A stretch of DNA of 64,000 nucleotides from assembly GCA_012845835.1 (NCBI GenBank), contig JABAKD010000013.1, positions 8,595,128 through 8,659,127 on the forward strand. Reading direction: 5' to 3'. The stretch is from Undaria pinnatifida. Taxonomy: Eukaryota; Sar; Phaeophyceae; Laminariales; Alariaceae. A program made the translations under genes and the position numbers. The notes below the pieces were generated by a model, which saw only the letters and a program-made list of their open reading frames with translations, ran no database searches and was not told where the DNA came from. The number at the start of each line of letters is the position of its first letter. The stretch's first letter is position 1. Below are positions 1 through 11,060 of the stretch, piece by piece.

Positions 1-495
1 TGCTCCCTTGGTATGGTACGGTATCATATAAGAACACCAACATGAACATAAATATAAGGATCGCTTGAGTACTAATGTGATATTCAAACGATCCTTACTC
101 TTTACGCCGGCATGTCATTTGACAGAAGCAGCAGAAGCAACAGAAGCAGCAAAAAATAGCAGCAGCGAGAGGTAGTGGCGTATAGGCGGGTAGAGCATCG
201 CAGGCTAGCGCTGTGCTCTCCGCATGTTGTCTGCTGTCTGTCATCTGCGCGATCTTACATAAATGGTGTTGCCTACCGCTGCTGCTGTGCGGCAGAGTTG
301 TAGTGTTGTGCTCTCTTGGTATGGTACGATATCATACAAGAAGCACACCAACATGACCATAAATATAAGGACCGTTTGAGCACTAATGTGATATTCAAAC
401 GATCCTTACACTTTACGCCGGCATGTCACTTGACAGAAGCAGCAGAAGCAGCAGCAGCGAGAGGTAGTGGCGTATAGGCGGGTAGAGCATCGCAG
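1..495. repeat. Tandem duplication of a ~310-bp unit, cut by window edge
   Basis: Two copies of the same sequence lie in direct orientation, about 1-200 and 308-495. Both contain the words TTGGTATGGTACG, CAAACGATCCTTAC, TTTACGCCGGCATGTCA and a CAG-rich tract followed by GAGAGGTAGTGGCGTATAGG. They differ by scattered substitutions and by the length of the CAG run. The left copy begins at the window edge, so the array may continue leftwards. No gene is seen here. Confidence 0.75.
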
Positions 496-504
496 ACTCC
501 GATC

Positions 505-955
505 AAAGCAATCACCTACTACAACAGCAGCCACACGCGCATGGACTTGCAGGCTGCTGCCGCTAGGGGACTGGACTGCTGCTGGTAGGCAGGATCGTAG
601 CGTGGTGCTCTGTGCAAAAATAGGGAAATGTGCGTGTACCCTATACGAGCAGAAAATCCCGGTTTACATCCGAATCTTACGTGCGTATATGGGGATAGGG
701 GATGCAGAAACCCAAACCCCCAGGATGTTGCGGAAACCCGGGGATTTGCCTCAAGTGTGCCCAAGGCCAAAAAAGTTTAAAAGGCTTGCCACGCACGACA
801 CACTGCACGGATCGCGCCGAAACCCCGAGCAACTTGACCCCGACGGTCGAATTGTGCCCACCCCACTCGACGTTTCAGACAAAGGTGCGAGCACAAAGAG
901 ATGTGCCCGAAGGAAAAAAAGAATCACAATTATACATATACATATACTCGCACCA
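505..955 (+). repeat. Dispersed repeat family D, near full copy
   Basis: About 450 bp that recur nearly complete on the opposite strand at 56690-57125 and in part at 6468-6695. Shared words include TGTTGCGGAAACCCGGGGAT, GCACGACACACTGCACGGAT and GTGCGAGCAC. Open frames of 80-160 codons cross the copies, but they have no ATG in a common frame and are not preserved between copies, so I read it as non-coding. The sharp loss of similarity near 955 suggests an element end. No terminal inverted repeat was found. Confidence 0.75.
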
Positions 956-2427
956 TAGAAAAAACTTACTGGTATCCGTGTACAAAGTTCCCTTTCGGAG
1001 GAAGGGTGACGCAAGAGGCGGGTGCTTTTTTGCATTTTGCACCCCCGTGCGTTTGCCCGCATCCTTACGGCAGATAGAGCATGCAGCTATACAGCAATGT
1101 AATTGATCCGGGTGTAGTATCGGAAATAAGGAAGGTGTGTATTTGTGATACTACTGCTGTAAGGACGGCCCAGATAAATTATGGTGATCTGATGCTGTTG
1201 TAGCCTACCAGGTATTTCCAGGTCTTCTTGAAAAATACACTGACTGGTCGATGGATGACCGGCCATGTGCAACAATTTGCGGGTACTTTTTGATGTATGT
1301 GCGATTTGACAGCTGTCTTGGTGTCAATAAATACTCGAAGCTGCAGCTGTGTTGGGCGATCCGAGCAAACGATGCGAGGTCGCGCAACACGTTGCTGCAG
1401 CAACGGCGACCTCCGCAGCCAGCACTTGAGCGCCTTCCCCTAAGGTGCCCAGTCACAGATAGCACTAGTGCCATTATCACAGCCAGCTCCCTTCCTCCGA
1501 TGCTCTCCATGCATAGACACTCCGCCATGGAACGAGTATGTAGCAAGGAAGATCGGCTAGGCGAGGTCATGACCACAGACAGCCGATTTGTTACCTTTAA
1601 AAACTTACGCAGTATATACACCAACAGCAGCAGCAGCAGCGGCGGCTGCCGCGGCGGCGCGGGGGGGGGGTGGCGGTGGCGCTGGAAGCTTTGGAGACAG
1701 CGCTGTGGTACAGCGGTAAAAATTCAGCACCAAGTACGACATGGAATCTGCCGACGTTGTGAGCAGCAGCGGACAGGGGGGAAAAACGGATGGCAGCAGC
1801 AGCTGATGAAACATTTGCAGCCTTAAACACCACCACCAGCATTGAAATTACAAAACATAGCTGACGTTTTGACGTTCTGGGACAGCCGTTCGAATGGCGC
1901 AGCAGCTGTGGAAGCTGTTCAAAGGGTCCAGCAGCAGGTGCAGCTTTGGAAGTCTGTACAGCCCAAAAGTCCAAAAAACGAAAGTTTAACGACCGACCGC
2001 GACCGAGATAAGGGTAATTATGTTTATTATACCATAAGTACCAACAACCCTGATAAAACCATCCACCCACAGACCATCTACCATGTACATGCTGCAGCAG
2101 CAGTTAAGGTAGAAAGTAAAAGTACCACAAGAAAAAGATATACCAGATACCAGGTACTCTGTATTGGATTTTACTTTACCACCTACCAGGGTATAGTACA
2201 ATAGTACACAAATACCCTATTACTACTTTAATAAGGTAGACCAAACCGGTGCCCTACTACCATACCCAATAAAACATCAATTAATGAGAAGTTATTAATA
2301 GTACGTCAAGGTGTTCAGATAATCATTGGTATGTCAATTGATTATACATGATAGGTAACATAATACGATGCCATCTTATGTTAGGTTTTGATTAATGAAA
2401 CTTACAAAACACGGGCGATCGATTTAG
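956..2427. other. Intergenic stretch without recognised gene
   Basis: No recognisable protein, RNA gene or clear repeat family was found. Open frames on the minus strand between 1205 and 2070 are low-complexity or have no homologue I recognise. The part from about 2200 to 2400 is AT-rich. Confidence 0.5.
1622..1680. repeat. CAG/CGG trinucleotide tract with poly-G
   Basis: A run of CAG triplets grades into CGG/GCG triplets and ends in a ten-base G run followed by TGGCGGTGGCG. It makes artificial poly-Ala and poly-Ser frames on both strands. Confidence 0.8.
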
Positions 2428-2460
2428 TACGCAGCTTGCAGAGATGAGTATCGACCCTAA

Positions 2461-3155
2461 GGGCCGTTCTTATCGGAGATGTGAATTTCCTAAATTTCCT
2501 GTTTTTTTTCCAGGATTTCCATGAAAAAACGTCTGCATTATTATCGAGCGCGGGGTTGTCTGTCTTTTTTTCCCTGATTTTTGAAGCCGAGCCATAAAGC
2601 AAGACCGCCACCACCCACACCAGCAGTCACGCGCGTCGTCATACAGCAAGCATGAGCGAACATCCCGGAAGACCGCAGAGGAAAGCACCCAGGCCAAGTA
2701 GATTCGTGCATTCCGGCGACAGCAGCCCCTGGTGTCAGGAACATGCCGAGCACGACGAGGACACCAGCGATAGCCTTCTTCATGTTCCTGCGCCTCGTGT
2801 CTGGATAATTGGGAAGGCTGAATCGTTGTTTCGTCCGACTCGAGGATGAGTCCTCCGGAGGCCCACGCCGCTTCCTTCCATGGGCCATAATGTTGGGCCA
2901 CCCTGGTCAACGTTTAAAGCTACCCGATGGTCCCAGCGTTGAGCCACAGCGCTTGTCGGAGCACTGCCTCCGAAATATGGAAGTGGACGACAGGATTTTC
3001 TAATTTGTGATTGTTAACTTTTCCATATTTTGGGGGGCTGAAGAATTTCACAAATTATGACAGAACGCCACCGTTTTAAGACACATTTCACATAATTGGA
3101 AATTTAGGAAATATAGGAAATTTAGGTCAAAAAAGTTCTCCGATAAGAACGGCCC
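2461..3155. mobile_element. Non-autonomous TIR element, PIF/Harbinger-like
   Basis: The ends are inverted repeats: GGGCCGTTCTTATCGGAGA at the left and its complement at the right. Both subterminal regions carry repeated CCTAAATTTCCT words in mirrored orientation. The left flank is TAA and the right flank CAA, compatible with a mutated 3-bp TAA target duplication. GG-starting TIRs with a TWA target are typical of PIF/Harbinger. The superfamily call is inference. The insertion disrupts a copy of repeat core A, which fixes its borders well. Confidence 0.7.
2541..2888 (-). CDS. Uncertain ORF inside the TIR element
   Basis: An ATG-started frame of 115 codons lies inside the 695-bp TIR element. 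It has a basic Ser-rich N-terminus (MAHGRKRRGPPEDSSSS) and, after an internal Met at codon 36, a stretch that looks like a signal peptide (KK, hydrophobic core, AVAG). No transposase motif is present. It may be a captured exon fragment, because base composition here is more GC-rich than in the element ends, or it may be fortuitous. I do not recognise the product. Confidence 0.2.
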   Translation of the reverse strand: MAHGRKRRGPPEDSSSSRTKQRFSLPNYPDTRRRNMKKAIAGVLVVLGMFLTPGAAVAGMHESTWPGCFPLRSSGMFAHACCMTTRVTAGVGGGGLALWLGFKNQGKKDRQPRAR

Positions 3156-3200
3156 CAAGTCGTCGAACTCACAGCTGATGATGTCGTTTTTAATATTTTT

Positions 3201-3599
3201 ATTAAATATAATACTCCGCATCTTGGTTTCCTTTACGTACTTGTATAAAATACCAAGGATAAGTTCTGTAGGGTACCCACAGATCTATACCGGGGGTAAT
3301 TACCCTCTTTTTTAGCCTACAGAAGAATTCTGTGTAAAATACTACTTTCCTCGCATAGCGTATACAGAAATGATGCCTACCACACCCGGACAACAGCCTA
3401 CTGGTATTGAATATGCCTATTGGTATGTCAATAGGTTGGGATATTGCTTATCGATACCTATTGACACCTTCGATAGGTAGGTGGATTGTCGATCGATACC
3501 TGCTTGGACCACCGATTTCCGTTTTTTAGGGTAGACTTTTACATGAAGAATGTTGTGGTGATAGTATAATTAATTTTGCTTAATAATTTTATTTATCTG
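3201..3599. other. AT-rich spacer with a small ATCGATACC repeat cluster
   Basis: No gene seen. From about 3395 to 3530 the words CTATTG, AATAGGT and ATCGATACCT alternate in both orientations. They are the same motif that builds the larger cluster at 6690-8500. Confidence 0.6.
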
Positions 3600-4556
3600 A
3601 CTTTATTTAATTTTTAACTTTTAGGGCGAAACTTTTACATGATATTTAACAGATCACTACTACGGTCTTCATACTCCCGATATACCCCGTCATTATAGTG
3701 AAAAATAAAATAAAATAAATAATAATAATATAAAACCACCCCCGGGCAGAAAAAACTTACGCACTTAACCACAAGTACCAACAACCATGACCAAGCCATC
3801 CATCCGTAAACCATCCACCACACACATGGTAGAGCAATATAGTGGAAATTTCAGAAATAAATTTATAAAATAGACATGATAGATTACTTCAAAATTCCCC
3901 ACCTAAAGTAATAATTAATACTAACACCAATCAATGTAGCGGAGAAAAACATTTGTTTATAAAGAAAAGAACCCCTCCCAAGAACATTTCACCCACATAG
4001 CATAGTAGAAGTATCAGCAAGCAGATTCAAAATTCGTCGAACTCACACCTGATGTCCTGAAAATATATACATGTATTTAAATATTAGAGTGACAGCGTAT
4101 AAATTTGGAACCGTGGGTTCGTGTCCTTCACAGTTTAAAATCTCTTTGGGAGTGGGAGTAGATGAATTTAATTCTTGAATGCTGTATTAAGAGCAACATA
4201 TAGATAACTTATAATATTCTGTATTCGTACTCTTCCCGATAATAAAGCCCCCCCCGGGGGGAGAAAACAAAATAAACCGCCTACCATACATATGATAAAG
4301 CAGTATAGTGGAAACTACAGTAATAAATTTATAAAATAGATGTGATGTTTTACCTAGCTCAAAATTCCCCACCAAAAGTATAAATACCAATACTTACCAT
4401 TATAGTGGACAAAAATAAGACACCTCCCAATCAAAACTCACTCATATACTCGAAGTAGTACATTACGAGTACCAACAACGCAGCTTGCAAAGATGAGTAT
4501 TGACCTGAAATTCGTCAAACTCACGGCTGACGTCCTTGAAAATTAGTTATAAAATA
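3600..4556 (-). repeat. Repeat A, head-to-tail dimer
   Basis: Two tandem copies, each about 450-480 bp, read on the minus strand. The heads are at about 4480-4556 and 4030-4070. Each head has the core CAGCTG/TGAG...TTCGACGAATTT followed by a body with GGTGGGGAATTTTGA, CTGTAGTTTCCACTATA and CATATGTATGGTAGG. The same dimer arrangement recurs on the plus strand at 15950-16780 and 58950-59740. A tRNA-like T-arm word (GTGGGTTCGTGTCC) at about 4113-4126 suggests the unit includes tRNA-derived sequence. Confidence 0.75.
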
Positions 4557-4597
4557 AGTCCAGAGAAATTGATGCAATCGGCTTTTGTTCTTGAGAT

Positions 4598-4745
4598 AGG
4601 TGTGTGAATCCGTTTTTTTTTTTTTTTGTATCCCCCGGCGGATGGGAAAAAATAAAGCTTAAGCTCACCACACTTGCACGTAATTTCATATGCGTCGTAT
4701 GTCGATTTAACTCAATTGCATTCGCAATCCAGCGCTACCTGGCGT
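4598..4745 (-). repeat. Dispersed repeat family C
   Basis: On the minus strand this reads ...TGAGTTAAATCGACAT... then GTGTGGTGAGCTTAAGC, TTTATTTTTTCCCATCCGCC and a poly-A tract. The family recurs at 8870-9000, 53145-53290 and 57572-57705. The conserved order, ending in CATCCGCCGG plus an A-rich tail, resembles the 3' end of a short retroposon, but a coding partner was not found. Confidence 0.7.
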
Positions 4746-4799
4746 GTTCTATCGATACCTATTTCTTCGACCAACAGGTTCTAATAGATCGGCACAACA

Positions 4800-5870
4800 T
4801 GCTATTGTTGTTACAATACGTACAAGTTTCCCTTCCGGGAAGTGCCTGGGAGTGGCGCAAGAACGAAATCCAAGCATCTAACATCTGACTGCCTGTGGGC
4901 AAATGAGATGGACCTGGTGGTAGTGAAAACTATGCGCTTGTCCGCAGCTCGAGAAGCGGAGTGTGGGGAGGCGCCCTTCCGGGGACGGTTCGCTCTCTGC
5001 CCGTCGTGGTGGAAAACCGTAAAGAAGTTGCAATCCCGTCGGTACGTGTTCAGCACGAGTACTCGCACTCCCCAGGTCAAAGACAGAGCAAAAAGAGCTG
5101 TCGATTCCTGGGTGGCAATGTCACCTTCTTGGCCGAACCTTATAGGGTTCGGCCGAAGAAGGCCGGCAAGTCCACGGTGTTGACTAAAGCGAAGGGGCGA
5201 GGTCAACACTTTTTTTTTTCTTTTATCCTCCGTTACGACCAAGTCTGCGTTTTGCAGATGGACAAAAACTGGTACACAAACTAAAGTGTATGGAGCTTAA
5301 GCTTTTTTTACCTGGATCTCCTGGAGGATAAAAGAAAAAAAAAAGTCGCACGATGAGGACTTTGTGTACGGGCGACTCTTATGCAGTAAAAATAGAAAAT
5401 TGCGTGGTGAAAAATAGATGGACGAAAGGTGGATTTTCAACCGGCAAAAAAAACAGCAAGTGTTCGTTGCGCGGTCTTTCTATCGTGGCTGGTTAATGTT
5501 TTTTCTTTGTTTTGTATGGGAATCGTTTCAAAATAGGGACTCGTCTTGTCTTGTTGAGCCAGATATTGAACGTCACGACGAGTGATCCACGCCAGGATGG
5601 GCAATCATCCCCATTCACCACCAGCTCGTCGCGGAAAGTGCACGGAATGAGGAACTGTAGGGCTTCTATTGTCGCTGAGATAGAGAAGCCCTCTCTTATG
5701 GAGCATCAGCGCCTATATTTATCCACTGCCGCTTGCTTTCTAGAGTCAGGAAAAATCACGATGGGTTATTTCGATCGTCGTCCGATTCAAAATCGTCCCC
5801 TCGAGGAGACGAATTTACTTTGCCTACGAATATAGCGAAGTAGCGAGCTTCGAGTACGAACCAACGCATC
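4800..5870 (-). repeat. Composite repeat block E/F, inverted copy of 58200-58960
   Basis: Read on the minus strand, this block follows the order seen on the plus strand at 58200-58960. It includes GAGGCGAG...TCGTCTCC, the GAGCATCAGCGCCTATAT word, AGGGCTTCT...GAAGCCC, GGGGATGATTGCCCATCCTG and the GGTTCTCCACCACGACGGG segment. Short unrelated insertions separate the parts. Frames on both strands are broken, so no gene is called. Confidence 0.7.
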
Positions 5871-6467
5871 GGTTTGCTGCTGTAAGTACTGCTGTACTGC
5901 TGTATGTAGCACAGTACACCACGTATGGGTATGCCACACGCTTATCATGTTGCCTGCTGTTGCTTGTGCTGCTGGGTGCGGTTGTAGCGTTGTCTGTGCT
6001 ATCTTCGTGTACAATGTTGTTGTCTACACATGGCTAGGTGTGAGCTCGCGGGGGGGGAGAAACACAAAATTCATGATCGGAAATGTAATAGGATAATAAC
6101 CATTGACGCAAAAGTCTTACATCCAAACGGTCCTAACATTTTCGTCCAGAATGGCGATGCCGCCCACAACAGCAGCAAGAGACAGGTAATCGATTACCTT
6201 TACGAAGCAGGCCCCGAAAAAATCAACTAGCCACAGCAGTACGGCGCAGATGGATGTGCCACACACGCACGGTGTTTCCTGCTGGTGGTGCTGCTGGGCG
6301 GCAGTTTTTTAACGTTGTTGTGCTCTCTGCGTGCTGGCTGCGCTCATGGCTGTGCTCATGAGAGGGCAAAAAACAGACCGAATATTGATGTTCCCTCTGG
6401 GTCTGGTACGCGCGCAAAGGGTATAATACCATAAAAAAAGGTATACCCTTTGTACGCGCGCACGATG
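5871..6467. other. Spacer, no gene recognised
   Basis: CTG-rich and GTAC-rich intergenic DNA. It includes an imperfect palindrome around 6415-6450 (ATACC repeated on both sides of an A-run). Nothing else is recognised. Confidence 0.4.
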
Positions 6468-6695
6468 CTGGATGTTGCGGAAACCCGGGGATTCGCCTTA
6501 TCCATGCCCAAGGTCAAAAAAGTTCAAAAGGCTTGCCACGCGCGACACACTGCACGGATCGCGCCCAAACCTCCGGCAACGTGACCCCAACGGTCGAATC
6601 ATGCCCGCCCCCTCTAACGTTTCGGATTAAGGTGCGAGCACGAAGAGATGTGTCCGACGAAGAAAAAAATGACAATTATACGTATACATATGTCA
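6468..6695 (+). repeat. Partial copy of repeat family D
   Basis: Matches the 3' half of the copy at 505-955, from the GATGTTGCGGAAACCCGGGG word to the A-rich end near ATACATAT. The 5' half is missing. The ATCGATACC cluster begins at the right end. Confidence 0.7.
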
Positions 6696-8500
6696 CATCG
6701 TCGATCGATACATATACCTGTGACCAATAGGTCGTGAAATTGTCGATCGATACCTATTGTTTGACCAAAAGGTATGTGAAATTGTCGATCGACATCTATT
6801 GCTTTGACCAGTAGGTATGAGTCCTGTACATACCGGTAGACTATTGAATTTGCCTGTTGGTTTGTCCGCAAGTTGGTGTATAGCATATCGATACTTACTG
6901 CAACCTGTAACATGAGGGTGGAGTTGTCTATGGGTGTACCTATTTATTTGCCCAATAGGTTCAGAGGAATTGGTACGGTTGATACCCTCGCAAAAAATAT
7001 AGTAAGAGGTGTTTCTGTTCAACAGCAGCAGCAGCTATCGTGTGAAATCCTCACAAACCTACCAATTATAACTTCTATTAATACCAGGTATTATCGTAAA
7101 TCTGCTTTTGAAATAAAAGGCAAGAAGTTGGTGAAGGTACATATTGCTATCATCCAAGGTATTTATTCAAACAACCTAGGGTATACGGAATAGGTATGTT
7201 GTTCCAAGCAATAACAGATAAATTGAAAAGCTGTAGGTATCGATCGAAACCATTGCAAAATCTACTAAATTGCAGTAAATATCGATCGATACCTTGCGAA
7301 CCTATTAAATTGGGTAATAGGCATCGATCGATACCCTTGAAAACCTATGACATTGAGCAAAAGGTATCGATCGATCTCATCGCACACCTATCGCTTTAAC
7401 CAATAGGCATTAATTGGTGGCGATAAAAGGTATTGCTCGAACAGTAGCCTGTTGGGAGTCGTTTTCATATAATGTTGGTGCCCAAAATACCTATCGATAT
7501 ACACCTTCGCAAGCATATGGGTCGCGCAATAGGCTATTGTGGTCACTACCCTAACCCTATTGTTGCTTTCAATACCTATCGATAGATCCCGAAGTCGAGC
7601 TATGGTGCCCCGCAATAGGTATCGATCCTCATAATTGCTGGCCTATTGTTGGCCCAATAACCTATTTGATACGGTATTATCCAGGGTATAAGAAGGAACT
7701 GAACGGCACACAAACAGGTCACTCTAAAACACTGCAGGCTTGAGCTTCGCATCGAACATACATACACGTAATAGTAATCACCTTGTTGAAATCGTCCACT
7801 TTCAGCTTATCAGGGCATAACAACGACAGACAGCGCCGTATTCGGGGATTCTCCGCTGGGCTGGAGGGGCGTACGGCGTGGATGATGAATGACGAACTGG
7901 AGTTACTACTAGTTTATTATACTTCGACGGGCTGTCTTCGAGCACCTTTGCTCCGCAACACTGAAACAATAAAATGGCGAAAGGTCCACGTACCGATAGC
8001 TATAATATTGAACAATACAATGGTGAAAGGTCTGTCGATACCTATCGTCCGAAACAAAAAGAGTTTTGAAAGGTCTATCGATACCTACAAAAGGTTTGGT
8101 GAAATATCTATCGATAGCTATCGTCCCAAACAACAGGTTTGGTGAAAGGTATATCGATAGAGCTATCGTCCCAAGCAAAAGGTTTGGTGAAAGGTATATC
8201 GATACCTATCGTTATAAAAAGTAGGTTTCGTCTCGCAGTTCCAGTAGTATATCGCCCGAACAGGCATGCTCTGGAAATTCCTATCGATAGTTATCTATTT
8301 CAACGATAGGTTTTGATATCACATGTCATTACGATATTGGCCGAACAATAGATGAATGAAGGTGTCAATCGATACCTATTGCCGGCCACAATAAGCTTAA
8401 GAAAGTGCCTATCGACATCTATCACAAGCAACAATAAGCCTATTGGAATAGGATCCTATCGATTGTCTATTGACCTGGAACCTATTGTCCAGGGTGTGCT
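6690..8500. repeat. Cluster of degenerate palindromic ATCGATACCTAT repeats
   Basis: About 1.8 kb are built from irregularly spaced, short degenerate units centred on (T)ATCGATACCTAT and its complement, often paired with CAATAGGTAT so that the unit is nearly self-complementary. Dozens of units occur with spacing of roughly 40-70 bp. No long open frame has recognisable protein. The pattern is neither CRISPR-like nor a simple minisatellite, because the spacing and the sequence between motifs vary and motifs occur in both orientations. Confidence 0.7.
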
Positions 8501-8869
8501 ACAGAGTAAGAAAACGAGCTGGGAGTTACTTACACACAAGACAGTAAAATAGAATCGGGAGTAACTGCAGTTACCTGGTAGTGTAGAACGCACCAACTTC
8601 AGATAAGAAATCCAGCATGGACCGGCTTTCCTGTTTCTTACTTCGCAGCGACCAGCTGCATAGAGGTAGATGGGGTATGTTGTCCTGTCCGAGATCAAGC
8701 ATTATTGTACTCATCACGCAACAATTTGGAAGTGGCCCGTGGCCTGTGGCGCTCGCCCAGCAGGGGGACTGAAACAGTGGAAGTGGCGAGAGTGGGCGTA
8801 GAACTACTCGTATAATACGAGCAACGGAGGGCAGTTGTTTTTGTGAGTCGTTACCAGGGAAACTGAAGG

Positions 8870-9000
8870 ATACGCGAGCTAGCGCCGGATAACTAATACA
8901 ATTGGGTTAAACTGACACAAAGGTATGAAAGTTCGTGGAAGTGTGTGCTTTATTTTTCCCATCCGCCAGACGATAAAATGGATAAAAAATAAATGAAACA
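8870..9000 (+). repeat. Diverged copy of repeat family C
   Basis: The order GGGTTAAACTGACAC, TTCGTGGAAGTGTG, TTTATTTTTCCCATCCGCC and then an A-rich tail matches the copies at 53145 and 57572. It is the most diverged of the four. Confidence 0.6.
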
Positions 9001-9604
9001 GCGGAACTGGCGAGAGTGGGCATAGACTCCACTCCTATACTACGAGCGACAGGGCAGTTGCTTTTGGTAAGACTTACAAACGAGTATTAGTTAGATTTCA
9101 CACAAGCCGTAACAAAAAAAGTTGTTTTCTTTGTCAGCGGTCCAATCAACCATCAACAATTAGTCAACGCTGTACTGATTCCGTTATCGTTTGCCACTAT
9201 GCTGCTAAGAGCCGACAATACCGGAGATACAAGTGCACGATAATCGTGCATTTTCTTAATTGACACCGTACCACAAGTACAAGAGTACCATCGCCCCGCC
9301 ATGAAGAAACCATTGATGCACAGACTAGCCCGGGCGGATAAAAGTTATGTGAAGACTCATCTAGAGGCGGTGTGCGATCACCCGAACCTATGTGTTTCCG
9401 TCACTCGGTATTTAGCTTCAAAGAGAAGGCGTCCTCGCGGTTTATTCGTGTCATGCGTCGAACGACTACGATCCTACCGCGAGCAATAAACCCTTCACCC
9501 CGAATGCCGCAACCACTTAGCGCTCGTGCAAACTTAAGTAATGGACAGCGCAGACCGACCCCCACTGCCGCGTCCGTGCTACCCTGGCTACAAACTTAAG
9601 GGTC
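9001..9604. other. Upstream region of AP4S1
   Basis: Probably contains the promoter and 5' leader of AP4S1. A 62-codon ATG-started frame (9301-9489) has no recognised homologue and could be an upstream ORF. GC content rises over the last 200 bp. No TATA-like box can be assigned with confidence. Confidence 0.35.
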
Positions 9605-10949
9605 ATGATCAAGTTTGTGCTGATGGTGAATAAAATGGGCCAAACAAGAGTATCGTCTTACTACGATTGGATGCCGATTCCGGAGAGGGTGGCGCTGGAA
9701 GCCGAGGTTGTTCGACGTTGTTTCTCGCGATCAGAGCTGCAGTGCTCGTTTTTCGAGTTTCGGGGCTACAAAATAATTTATCGACGGGTGAGTGGAATGT
9801 GGGCGGGAGAATGAAAGCGAGGCTTGCAGGTCAATGGCACAGAGGAACTTTGAACACGCGGTGCGAATGGTTTGAACTGAATGTTTTCATGGAGTCCTTC
9901 CCTTGAAGATACTAGGTGCAGTATTCGAGCGTTTTATACATCATTACGTTTGGGTATTTGGTCCGCCTTGTTTAGTGAGTGTTCATTTGCCCGTGGCTCC
10001 CATTCCCAGAGCATTGGGGACTTGTCGGGATGGGTTGTTTCTTGTTTGCCTCGAACCAAGTTTCCCTGGACTCCGCGGGATATCGCGCATAGTAGGGGGC
10101 AATCTAAGGGAAAGTGAACGTACTTGATTTCAGCAGTTAATGAGCCGGAGAACCGCAGCTTCACGGGTACCTGGTATGGCGGAGCAAGAACCCACTTACT
10201 GCGAGTATCATATATAATTTCTGGAACACCTTGTCGCTGTGCCAATTTTCGATGCGTTCGGCGCCATTGTTCGAATGGCTTGTCTCCGCTCTCCAGTATG
10301 CTTCGCTGTTCTTCATTGTTGGCGTGGGGGTGGACAAGGACGACGAGAACGAGCTTGGCGTTCTGGAATTCATCCATTGCCTCGTGGAGACTCTAGATAA
10401 GGTGTGCCTAGTATACGCTCGACAGAGCAAAGAGCCCTGTAGTAGACTAGCCAACAAAAAACGCGTTGCAGCGAAACTTCACGAGGACAAGTCACCTTAA
10501 CATGTTGCCTTTCGACGTTTCCCTGTTGCGAGTCAACAACCGGTCCTGATTATTTCGCGTACAAGCTGTCAAAATCACATATCACAAATCATGGCAATAC
10601 AACTCAGTTGCGTGTTTTTTTAGCTATTAATAGCATCAAACCATCGCGATAACTACGACGATAGACACGCCACGACGGCGCGCTTATGCAGTATGAACGC
10701 AGCGAACAATAAAAATAAACACCAATTTAACCCGTCATATGTAAATGCCCGTTCGTTGCTCCACAGTACTTCCAAAGCGTATGCGAGCTCGACATCATGT
10801 TCAACCTGGAAAAAACGCACTTCATCCTCGACGAAATGGTTCTCAATGGATACATTTGCGAAGGGAACCGGGAAAACGTGCTGAAACCACTACTGTTGAT
10901 GGACAAGGTGGCCCATGGTGATGCTGGCTTTGGCAGTAAGTCGTCATAA
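9605..10949 (+). CDS. AP4S1: AP-4 complex small (sigma) subunit
   Basis: Sigma subunit of the AP-4 adaptor, which sorts cargo at the trans-Golgi network as part of a heterotetramer. Exons are 9605-9787, 10297-10401 and 10767-10949. All introns are GT-AG and phase 0, giving 156 residues against about 144 in animals. The N-terminus [15 protein letters not shown] and the segments [41 protein letters not shown] and [19 protein letters not shown] follow the sigma longin-type fold in order. MIKF with MVNK at the start and the ILDEMVLNG block favour sigma-4 over sigma-1, -2 or -3; this assignment is by eye. The start is the only ATG that gives the conserved N-terminus. A short extension ([15 protein letters not shown]) ends the protein; the internal AGTAAGT could alternatively be a donor to a further exon. 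The stop lies 111 bp from the stop of the convergent UBAC2-like gene. Confidence 0.93.
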
Positions 10950-11060
10950 TAAATTGCACGACGAGGCATCCGGGCTGCTTTGTGGGTCGCTTTGTGGTGA
11001 CATCAGTACTTGGTGTCCGCTGTCTACGAAGTCCCGCGCACTTGCAACACCATAGCTTTT

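Larger units (their letters stand above)
2428..3200 (-). repeat. Copy of repeat core A, split by an inserted element
   Basis: The bases at about 2430-2460 and 3156-3190 are the two halves of the hairpin core seen intact at 22798-22850. The first half ends ...GAGTATCGACCCTAA and the second resumes AAGTCGTCGAACTCACAGCTG. Between them sits the 695-bp element at 2461-3155. This is direct evidence that the core predates the insertion. Confidence 0.75.

Noticed and set aside
6690-8500. CRISPR-like array
   Set aside because: Motifs are palindromic, in both orientations and irregularly spaced, with no constant repeat length. The DNA is eukaryotic nuclear.
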